Shown here piece after piece: positions 1 to 12,771 of a stretch of DNA of 64,000 nt. The notes under the pieces were generated by a model that was not told the origin of the DNA, made no database searches, and saw nothing but the letters and a program-made list of their open reading frames with translations. A program made the position numbers and the translations under genes. The stretch's first letter is position 1, and every line of letters begins with the position of its first letter. The DNA comes from Chrysomallon squamiferum (lineage: Eukaryota; Mollusca; Gastropoda; Neomphalida; Peltospiridae). The stretch is taken from positions 10,528,922-10,592,921 of the forward strand of contig CM022677.1 of the NCBI GenBank assembly GCA_012295275.1. Reading direction: 5' to 3'.

Positions 1-344
1 TATTGCGCTCATGAAAAAATAAAAAATAAAACAAAAATATAATAATAATAATAATCATAATAAAATAAAAATCAATTAAAAATTGAAAAAAAATCAATTA
101 AAAAATAAAAATATAAATTAAAAAACCCCGAAAACCCCCCAAAATAAAAATAACAACAACAATAATAATAATAATAAATAAATAAATTTAACTGTGAAGT
201 ATGTTTGTATCTGAAGACGTTTTAGAAAGTAAAATGGCGGCATTCAAATGTTTTGAAGCAGTCTATCATTTTAATGTCATACGTTGCAAACAGCGATGGT
301 TTGTACCCATAAAATCATAAGATTATAAAATAAAAATATACATT

Positions 345-392
<48 letters not shown>

Positions 393-405
393 TTATTTAT
401 TACAG

Positions 406-549
406 TTGTAAACCTGGGAGAGTCGTGCACTCAGTCTGGACAGACTTGTACTAAAAGAGCGATATGTAAAAATGGCGTCTGTCAGTGTGAAACTGGTTTT
501 GTCAAATCTGATGACGGAAAACGATGCAAAGAACAGTCAGTGTTTGCAG
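406..549 (+). CDS. Gene A exon: 6-Cys EB/EGF-like module
   Basis: Acceptor ttacag before 406, donor gtaaat after 549, phase 1-1, 144 nt. It reads VNLGESC...C...C...GVCQC...C, six cysteines with the typical CxC pair before an aromatic-containing loop. Same-length homologues lie at 16406-16549 (+) and 54415-54558 (-). An (ATT)n tract sits just upstream of the acceptor, as in copy B. Confidence 0.85.
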
Positions 550-557
550 GTAAATTT

Positions 558-610
<53 letters not shown>

Positions 611-1313
611 TACATTTGAGGTGTTGACTAAATGTCATTATTATGAACAGCCGGAAAACCTTGAAATTATCAGAATATCTATCTCTGTCAATATTTTTCA
701 GGTTTTCTTAATTTTTCTTTCTCTTTCTTTCTCTCTCTATCTCTAGCTATGTCAATCTCATGTATTTGAACGTATATTTATCTATATATATTTTGTTTGT
801 TTAGGTGAGAAGTATTCTCTGCTTGGAGAAGCATGTGATGATGTTTTTTTTTTCTGCGAAGATGCACGTAATCAGAGATGCATGTCGGGAATATGCACGT
901 GCAAAACTGGTTACAGGCCCGCCTCAGACACGGAATTCTTCAGTCTGCCTACGTTTACTGAATGTGTGCCTAATGACTTTTCTATAGGTAATTATTACAC
1001 TTAACAACAACAACAACAACAACAACAACAATAACAACAACAATAATAATAATAATAACAAAAACAGCGACAGTATCACAAAGCAAGAATAATGATGACG
1101 ATGATGACAATTGTAATAATAAAACAGCAATAACCATAAAATCGACGACAGCAACAATAACAACAAATCATATTTATCATAATAATCAACAACAACGTCA
1201 TTATTATTATTTATTTAGTTTTAGTTGTTTTTTGTGTTTTTTTCCAGGACCTTCTATTCAGGCTACAGTTTGTTTAGACAGTAAGTATTACATTATATAT
1301 TTGAATTACATTT

Positions 1314-1370
<57 letters not shown>

Positions 1371-4300
1371 TTTAATCAGTTACATACCAAACCAGTTGGC
1401 AGGCTGTGTTTCAAATGTATAATCTGTTTTTACCGTTGGACCATCACTTAGAGACTCCATTGTGAATTATCTCAATATCAAACCAGCACAAATTCATTTT
1501 TATATTGTATTAATTAATTAATTAATTAATCATTTTATTTTTATTTATTTTTTTGTTATATTATATTAATATTTACATTTTTTTAATATTTATATATTTA
1601 TTTATTAATTTATTTATTTATTTTTATTTTATTAATTTATTTATTTCAGGTATTGTAGATCTGGGTGAGAAATGCTATTCTAACAGCAACTGTTTTGAAA
1701 ACGCGGAATGTGCTAGAGTGGGCTGTGTCAAGAAATGTCGATGTAAAACTGGTACCATCGCATCAGACAATTTCCAGAGTTGTCTTGCAAGTTAGTAACT
1801 TTATTACTTATATAGTACTAGCAGTAGTACTAGTAGTTTTTGTAGTGTAGTTGTAGTAGTAGCAGCAGCAATTACACTAAGATATAATTTTTCTTAGATC
1901 GAGATAATGGCTAAAAATATGACTGAAGTATTGTAAATAAAGCTATACACTTTGTAATTAAGATTTTGTAAACAACTCGCATTTATTTTATTTCTATTTA
2001 TTTATTTACTTTTTGCGATTATATTTTCTTTCTTTTCAGTTCGAGAATTGGGAGAAAACTGTGATCTTACAACAGAATGTGGGACAAAATACTCTTACTG
2101 TAAACCGGAAGAAGGAGGAATCTGCACGTGCAACCCCAGCCATTTTACGTCAGCAGACGGCAGACTATGCAAGCGGCGTCCGTATCTCTGTCCACTCTGT
2201 GTGAAGGAGTGGGCGACTCTAGGGGAGGCTTGTGGTGGAGATGGAGTGGAATGCGATGATGATCTAGTTTGTAACAACAGTGTCTGCACTTGTAAAGATG
2301 GCTTCCGAGTTGCTACTTTGCTCGAACGTAAAGCGTTCTTTCTGCGAGGTTACTGTATACGAAACGAATTGAAATTAGGTACGTTTTATCACGTATTTAT
2401 TTTTCCGTATTTTTTTTTTAAACCAAATTTTTATTGCTACTATTACTGTTATTATAATAATGATTCTTATTATTTATTTATTTATTTATTTTAATATAGA
2501 TAATTTAAAGGACAGAGTATTATTATATCTTCAGAATATTCAGAAGACGAATATACATCAAACTGCTTAACGACAGACACAACTACTCTAGAAACTAGTA
2601 CATCAGAAATAACATCAACAACTTTAGAAACGGATACATCAACAACCTTACAAACAGATACATCAACAGCTCTAGAAACTAGTACATCAGAAATAACATC
2701 AACAACAGTAGAAACAGATACATCAACAACTCTAGAACCTAGTACGTCAGAAATAACATCAACAACTGCAGAAACAGATACATTAACAACTTTAGAAACG
2801 GATACATCAACAACTCTAGAAACTAGTACATCAGAAATAACATCAACAACTGTAGAATCAGGTACATCCACAACTTTAGAAACAGATACATCAACAACTC
2901 TAGAAACTAGTACGTTTGAAATAACATCAACAACTGTAGAAACAGATACATCAACAACTCTAGAAACTAGTACGTTAGAAATAACATCAACAACTGTAGA
3001 ATCAGATACATCAACAACTTCAGAAACAGATACACCAACAACTGTAGAAACAGATACATCAACAACTCTAGAAACTAGTACGTCAGAAATAACATCAACA
3101 ACTGTAGAAACAGATACATCAACAACTGTAGAAACTAGTACGTCAGAAATAACATCAACAACTGTAGAAACAGATACATCAACAACTCTAGAAACTAGTA
3201 CGTCAGAAATAACATCAACAACTGTAGAAACTAGTACGTCAGAAATAACATCAACAACTGTAGAAACAGATACATCAACACCTCTAGAAACTAGTACGTT
3301 AGAAATAACATCAACAACTGTAGAAACTAGTACGTCAGAAATAACATCTGTAGAAACAGATACATCAACACCTCTAGAAACTAGTACGTTAGAAATAACA
3401 TCAACAACTGTAGAATCAGATACATCAACAACTTTAGAAACAGATACATCAACAACTTTAGAAACAGATACACCAACAACTGTAGAAACAGATACATCAA
3501 CAACTCTAGAAACTAGTACGTCAGAAATAACATCAACAACTGTAGAAACAGATACATCAACAACTGTAGAAACTAGTACGTCAGAAATAACATCAACAAC
3601 TGTAGAAACAGATACATCAACAACTCTAGAAACTAGTACGTCAGAAATAACATCAACAACTGTAGAAACTAGTACGTCAGAAATAACATCAACAACTGTA
3701 GAAACAGATACATCAACACCTCTAGAAACTAGTACGTTAGAAATAACATCAACAACTGTAGAAACTAGTACGTCAGAAATAACATCTGTAGAAACAGATA
3801 CATCAACACCTCTAGAAACTAGTACGTTAGAAATAACATCAACAACTGTAGAATCAGATACATCAACAACTTTAGAAACAGATACATCAACAACTTTAGA
3901 ATCTAGTACGTCAGAAATAACATCAACAACTCTAGAAACTAGTACGTCAGAAACAACATCAACAACTTTAGAAACGGATACATCAACAACCTTACAAACA
4001 GATACATCAACAGCTCTAGAAACTAGTACATCAGAAATAACATCAACAACAGTAGAAACAGATACATCAACAACTCTAGAACCTAGTACGTCAGAAATAA
4101 CATCAACAACTGTAGAATCAGGTACATCCACAACTTTAGAAACAGATACATCAACAACTCTAGAAACTAGTACGTTTGAAATAACATCAACAACTGTAGA
4201 AACAGATACATCAACAACTCTAGAAACTAGTACGTTAGAAATAACATCAACAACTGTAGAATCAGATACATCAACAACTTCAGAAACAGATACACCAACA

Positions 4301-7138
4301 ACTGTAGAAACAGATACATCAACAACTCTAGAAACTAGTACGTCAGAAATAACATCAACAACTGTAGAAACAGATACATCAACAACTGTAGAAACTAGTA
4401 CGTCAGAAATAACATCAACAACTGTAGAAACAGATACATCAACAACTCTAGAAACTAGTACGTCAGAAATAACATCAACAACTGTAGAAACTAGTACGTC
4501 AGAAATAACATCAACAACTGTAGAAACAGATACATCAACACCTCTAGAAACTAGTACGTTAGAAATAACATCAACAACTGTAGAAACTAGTACGTCAGAA
4601 ATAACATCTGTAGAAACAGATACATCAACACCTCTAGAAACTAGTACGTTAGAAATAACATCAACAACTGTAGAATCAGATACATCAACAACTTTAGAAA
4701 CAGATACATCAACACTTTAGAAACAGATACACCAACAACTGTAGAAACAGATACATCAACAACTCTAGAAACTAGTACGTCAGAAATAACATCAACAACT
4801 GTAGAAACAGATACATCAACAACTGTAGAAACTAGTACGTCAGAAATAACATCAACAACTGTAGAAACAGATACATCAACAACTCTAGAAACTAGTACGT
4901 CAGAAATAACATCAACAACTGTAGAAACTAGTACGTCAGAAATAACATCAACAACTGTAGAAACAGATACATCAACACCTCTAGAAACTAGTACGTTAGA
5001 AATAACATCAACAACTGTAGAAACTAGTACGTCAGAAATAACATCTGTAGAAACAGATACATCAACACCTCTAGAAACTAGTACGTTAGAAATAACATCA
5101 ACAACTGTAGAATCAGATACATCAACAACTTTAGAAACAGATACATCAACAACTTTAGAATCTAGTACGTCAGAAATAACATCAACAACTCTAGAAACTA
5201 GTACGTCAGAAACAACATCAACAACTTTAGAAACGGATACATCAACAACTTTAGAAACAGGTACATCAACAACTCTAGAAACTAGTACATCAGAAATAAC
5301 ATCAACAACTGTAGAATCAGGTACATCCACAACTTTAGAAACAGATACATCAACAACTCTAGAAACTAGTACGTCAGAAATAACATCAACAACTGTAGAA
5401 ACTAGTACGTCAGAAATAACATCAACAACTGTAGAAACAGATACATCAACACCTCTAGAAACTAGTACGTTAGAAATAACATCAACAACTGTAGAATCAG
5501 ATACATCAACAACTTTAGAAACAGATACACCAACAACTGTAGAAACAGATACATCAACAACTCTAGAAACTAGTACGTCAGAAATAACATCAACAACTGT
5601 AGAAACAGATACATCAACAACTGTAGAAACTAGTACGTCAGAAATAACATCAACAACTGTAGAAACAGATACATCAACAACTCTAGAAACTAGTACGTCA
5701 GAAATAACATCAACAACTGTAGAAACAGATACATCAACACCTCTAGAAACTAGTACGTTAGAAATAACATCAACAACTGTAGAAACTAGTACGTCAGAAA
5801 TAACATCTGTAGAAACAGATACATCAACACCTCTAGAAACTAGTACGTTAGAAATAACATCAACAACTGTAGAAACAGATACAGCAACAACTCTAGAAAC
5901 TAGTACATCAGAAATAACATCAACATCAACAACTGTAGAAACAGATACATCAACAACTCTAGAAACTAGTACGTCAGAAATAACATCAACAACTGTAGAA
6001 ACAGATACAGCAACAACTCTAGAAACTAGTACATCAGAAATAACATCAACAACTGTAGAAACAGATACATCAACAACTCTAGAAACTAGTACGTCAGAAA
6101 TAACATCAACAACTGTAGAAACATATACATCAACAACTGTAGAAACTAGTACGTCAGAAATAACATCAACAACTGTAGAAACAGATACATCAACAACTCT
6201 AGAAACTAGTACGTATAAATAACATCAACAACTGTAGAAACAGATACATCAACAACTCTAGAAACTAGTACGTCAGAAATAACATCAACAACTGTAGAAA
6301 CAGATACATCAACAACTCTAGAAACTAGTACGTCAGAAATAACATCAACAACTGTAGAATCAGATACATCAACAACTTTAGAAACAGATACATCAACAAC
6401 TTTAGAATCTAGTACGTCAGAAATAACATCAACAACTGTAGAAACTAGTACGTCAGAAATAACATCAACAACTGTAGAAACAGATACATCAACAACTCTA
6501 GAAACTAGTACGTCAGAAATAACATCAACTACTGTAGAAACAGATACATCAACAACTCTAGAAACTAGTACGTCAGAAATAACTTCAACAACTTCAGAAA
6601 CTGAAACAGAATCAACTTCAGAAAGCATTGCATCATCAACAAGCATTTCTGAAACAACAGCAACTTCAGTGACAGAAACTACGATTACAGATCATTCAAC
6701 AACAATGATCGTATCAACATCTACTACATCTGAAGAGGCAACTATTACAACAGAGCAGACAACCACAACAAAAGCAGGTAAGTTCATTATACTTTTATTT
6801 TCTTTATGTACTTAATAATTTTTTAATAAGTGTAGTTAAAGTATTCGTTACATAAATATGAATGATCTTTAAATATATATAAAGATATATAACATATTTG
6901 TTTTGTTTGTTTATTTATTCTTTTGTCTTCAGCGCCCATAAACTTGGACCACGCCTGCACAGATGATAGTTCTTGTCCAAACAATTCTGTCTGTCGTATT
7001 TCAAACTGCAAAAGACGTTGTGTGTGTAAACCAGGATACACAGAAGCCAATCAAAACTCGGCTTGCATTAAAGGTTAGATAGAATTTGAATCACTGGCCA
7101 ATAAAAACTCAGCTTGCATTAAAGCAAGATAGTCTCAT

Positions 7139-7196
<58 letters not shown>

Positions 7197-10100
7197 TACA
7201 TACGCAGACATGCACACAATGAATTTTATATTTATTTTTTAAATTATTAAAATACAGGTTAAGTTAGAAATGTATAATGTTATTCAAATTATGTCACTCA
7301 TTTTTGTAACTCAGAAGTAAGAAATAGGTTCAAAATACAGTTTGTATATAATACTATACCACATAATAGTATGTGTGTGTGTTCTTTCAATGCAATGAAC
7401 CATTTGGCAGACTGGGCTTGAAACATCTAAACTGTAAAATATTTTTCAGTTTCCTTTTTAATTTTTTAATTTTCCTTATTACCAAAGTGTTGGACCATCG
7501 TGTATATATTTTAACAAATTCTGAGAAGTAAAAGTTGAAAAAGTTTCTTTTATTGCAAGTAAATTAAATGGTGCAGCAAAATCTGGAATTCTAGCTAGTT
7601 CTCTTCATTAATTTGTTTATTTATTTCTATATTATTTGTTTATATGCTTATTTATTAATTTATTTGCTTGCTTCCTTATTTATATATTTTCCTAGATGTG
7701 TTTGGTTTTTAATTTATATATATTTATTTTCATATGCTTAAATGCAAAAGCAATTACAATGAATTGCATTGGTATTAATCAAGAAGATATCATTTATTTA
7801 TCCATTAGTCAGAAAATAGGTACAATTCTTTAGGTTATATGCCTGTACCATTTCAGCATGTTATAAGAAATGTGTAATTGATAATATTAGCTTACTTGCT
7901 TATACATTTTCTTATTTATAATATTCATAAAATTACTTACTTATATTTTCCATTGGCATCTGGATCAAATAAGTAATCTTTCTAAACAGTCTTAATACTG
8001 TTATTTTTACAGAGAACAAATATCACTGGTTCTGTTTCATTTAACTAATTTAATTTGCACTGAAAGAATCAAAATAAGAGATTGTTTGACTGATATTACA
8101 AGAGAGATAGACTTATATATCAATATCTAAACCTATATATGTGTGTGTGTTTAGTTTGAGCTAGATATACTTGTAATCTCTTTGTTTTGACTGTCTAAAT
8201 GGAAATAAAAAAAAATAAAAAAATAAAAATAAATTGATAAACTGTTATGATAAACTGTAATGAGATAGGCATATTTATATAACCTTTTAATGTTTTGGCT
8301 GCCTGAATAGAAATAAGACATATAAATATATAATTAAATAAAGAAGTAAAAAAATAGAGAAAGAAAAACGTATATGATAAGCCATAATGAAAATGGACAT
8401 ATTTATATAACCTTTTAATATTTTGACTGCCTGAATGGAAAATAAAACACAACAGAAAAATTGATAATACAAAGTCACAATGAGATAGGCATAGTTATAT
8501 TAAATAGAAGTAAGATGTGAAGAAGAAAAAACAAATATTACAAATGAGGTGAAACATTTATTAAAAAGATCAAATTAGTTGATATAATAAGTGAGTCTTG
8601 ATTGACTTTTGATCTTTTTATAGTTTCAAAGAAATAAAATGTAGTCAGAAGTGAAAAATCAGTTGATATGATAAATTGAGTTTATTATTCATATATAGCA
8701 TTTTATATTTACCCAGCTGAAGTAGGTCAGGAATTCAAGGTGACATACAGTAACAACAACAACAACAACAATAATAAATATATAATAAAATAATATAGGA
8801 CATATATTCATTTTCTGTTGAAGGGAAGGAGAGGTATGTCAAATAAACCATACATACACATACCTAATAATAATATAATATATATAAATAAATAAATAAA
8901 TAAATAAACAAAATTCTTAATATAAAATAAATAAAAAGAGTATACTTATCTTCTATTCAGGGTCTAAACTTGGGCAGGTTTGTGATGTCAACACTGTGTG
9001 TTCTGTGCCAGGGAGTGGCTGTGGTCTGGATGGGAGGTGCCACTGTGGGGGAGACACCCCTCGTCAAACTTCTGATGGATTTTGTGCACCCGCTCAACAA
9101 AAACTCGTAGGGGAACAATGTCAGAATTTTTTCTCTTGCATGACCTTTGTTACACTGTGTAACCATGGTTACTGTCAATGCATGAAAGGGTTTAGAAATG
9201 CCACTGAAGAAGAAATATTTGCCAAACCTGAAAAATGGAGAGAACTTGGAAAATGCAGACCAAACGATTATTCACCAGAGACTCAGTCTGGTTAGTATAT
9301 GAGCACTTGATCGGGTTTATTGCATTTGGCTTTTATTATTTTGGAATGATTTAATTTTTGATTTTACAATCTGATCGTGATCTTTTTATTTTATTTGCAT
9401 GATCGGCTGTATCCAACACAAATTTGTAGTTTTGGTGGTAACAAGAAATATCTTAATAGTTACAAATTATTTAGGTAGTTTCAAATTATTATGTAAATTT
9501 GTTTCAAAAATAAATAAATAAATAAATAAATAAATATATAAATAAATAAATAAGTAAATAAATAAATAAATAAATAAAACATCACTTTTCCAGTTGTTAA
9601 GGATACAAATAGCAGCCTTCAGAGGTTGCCCAAAATAGTAAAATTAAAAACTTGAAAGTATAAACATACATAATATTTATTCAAAGAGGAATAGATTCAG
9701 TTTACGTTGTGAAGGTTATAAAACATGGTTTACTAATGTTCAGTGTTATAACATACTTTACTGTTAATACAGGGAGGCTGCCCAAAACTATAAAATTAAA
9801 AGGTTAAAGTATAAATAATTTCAGTTAGGCTACTCATTCATCAGACCACTGCTGTAAACTGAATTCCACTTGTGTATGGTGGATTCCTAATGCTTAATAT
9901 TATTTTATACTTTATTATTATTAAAGTAAGGCTGCTCAAAACTATAACATTAAAAACTTTGAAGTATGAATAATTTCAATAAGACTATTCATCCATACTG
10001 GGTTGTTATTTTCTGTTTTTAACCACACGCACTAATGGTAGTTGCCAGCTTGTAATGATTATCGATGCAACGTCAGTTTTCACTTATAAACCAAACATAA

Positions 10101-10813
10101 TAAACAGTGGTCTGATAATGTCAAATAGTTATTTAAGCTTAAGTGTAATGCTTACTGTTTATGGTTATTCAAGTAAGTAAAGTAATATTTTTCAGCCGAT
10201 GGTTATGCATGGGGTAACACATTATTATTATTTTTTTTAATTTTATGTGTAATATAAATATTATTATCTGGGTGATTGGATGTGCAGTTTTAATTATGTT
10301 TAGGATTTGTGCAAATACTGCAAGTAAAGATTTATTTTGGTTGTAACGATTCTGCATGGATGATGGCTAAAGCTTGGTTGTGTATGTTCTCTGACTGGAT
10401 GCCCCCCCCCTGCACGCCACTGACAAGATGTCTGCTGTTAGATTGCACAGTTGCATGACAATAGAATTCAAATAAAAGTTTACTTTGTGTTTCCTGCACT
10501 AGTACCACACCTACATATTTAGAATACATTATTAAGTTTATATATTACAGTAATTAATTATACTTAACTGTATTGGAACAATGTTTTGTGATCATCATGA
10601 TCTTTATCATAACCACTGCCAATATCATAATCATAATAGTCATCAACATCATCCCATCATCAATATGCCATCAGCTATTACGATCATTATGGTTTATATT
10701 ACCATCATCACAATTAGAATATAAATATCATCAACATTTTTCTGATTATTACTACGTTTTCTTTCAGATGATGGAAAAAAATGCATAATTGGTAAGCTTC
10801 AAATTTTTACTAT

Positions 10814-10848
<35 letters not shown>

Positions 10849-10878
10849 CATATATATCAACATATCCAGCTGTCTACT

Positions 10879-10935
<57 letters not shown>

Positions 10936-12700
10936 ACACACATATATCTATATGTATTTATATATGCATATTATTTGCAGCTAAAGTTGGTGATGTTTGC
11001 AATGACACAGTAATATGTCCCCTGCACTCAGTGTGTATCAATGCTTCAGGAGGTTGTGGTAGGCGATGTTGGTGTGAATCTGGTTATGCTCCTTATAGCT
11101 CCACAACCCTTGAGAAATGTGTTCCAGGTCAGAGTTTGTTTTATAGTAATAACAATAATAATAATACAACAATAAAAAAAAGCAATAATAATAATACTAA
11201 TAATAACAACAACAGTAATAACAATAACAATAATATTAATAACAATAATAAATAATACTAATAATAACAATAATAATAATACAAATAATAACAATAAAAC
11301 CAAGAAAATAATAATAATAATAATAATGAAAAGAAACATCTCATGTTTATTAATTTTATTTATTCTCTTTCAAAAGATTTACACCTCTCTCTCTGACCTG
11401 TCTGCCTTTTTCCTTTTCTTTTCTTCCTTTTCTTCATTGTTAATTGTTACTTGCAGATAGAATCTGAAATAATACATAAACTTTGATAATTGTGTTTATT
11501 TATTTTTTGTTTATTTATTTATTTCATTTTTTTTTTGTTTAATTGTTTGTTTCTTATTTCATTCATTCATTCATTCATTCATTCATTCATTCTACGTTAT
11601 GTTCCTATGCTATGTTTCATTCAGTTGTTGTTCTTTGGGAGCCATGTACAATTGGTACGAATCGATGTGGTGGATATGGAGTTGTCTGCCTTGACAACGA
11701 GTGTCAGTGTAGAAGTGGACTGGTAGCCACCTCAAACGGGTTTGGGTGTAAACCGAAACCAAACAAGTACTACAGCCTGTCACAACTAGGAGAAGCCTGT
11801 GATCCAAGCAAGCGAAAGTTCTGTTTTGATAAAGCGAATCAGGAGTGTGTGAATGGTTTCTGTCTGTGTAAAGCTGGTAAGAGGAATGCCACACTGGTTG
11901 ATGTCAGAGCTCAGTACACAAATTTAGCCCAGTGCAGATTGAAATCTCAACCAGAAGGTAAGTATCAAATTCAGAAATATTGTTATAACTTTTAATGTTT
12001 TAATTTATAATTATTATATTGTGTATATGTGTATTTATTTATTTACTTATTTATTGTGTGTATTTACTAATATATCCACTGACCTATATATGTTTATTTA
12101 TTTATTTATTTATTTATTATGGCTATATTCCACCAGTGACCTGTGTATAGTGTATTTATTTATTTATTTATTTATTTGTTCGACCATATATATTTATTTA
12201 TTTATTTATTTCAGGCTATATTCCTCCAGTGACCTGTATTCAAGGAGTCATTCCTTTAGTGGCTGATCCCCCTGACTTTAAATCAGAAGCTGAAGGTAAA
12301 ATTTGTTATCACACATACACGTATACTAGGACTAATATATAGGATATATAATAATATATATATATATTTTATTAGAACTAATATATAGGACGTATATCAG
12401 GACTAATATATAGGACATCTATTAGAACTAATATAGAGCAGCAATATGGTGGCAGCAGATGTGTTGTTAGTATTACTGGTTTTCAGTGTTTTCTGTGACT
12501 TGTGAGGTTTAAAATTAACATTGCAGGTTCCTCACCTTATCTGTTTTTCTATGTGTTGGTCCCAGCAGTACTGATTCTGACAGCTGTGCTTGTAACTGTG
12601 AGCTCCATTATACGCAGAAGGTAAGCAAAACAAACAGAAAGACAGACTTAAAAATGTACAGACACACACACACACACACACTGTGACAGACAGACAAAAG

Positions 12701-12771
<71 letters not shown>

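Noticed and set aside
2491-4131. 546-codon open frame on the minus strand (VVDVSVSTVVDVISDVL repeats), and similar ones at 4641-5330 and 6206-6646
   Set aside because: These are antisense shadows of the 60-bp coding repeat. The plus strand has matching splice sites, phase and a homologous mucin exon in copy C; the minus frames have none.
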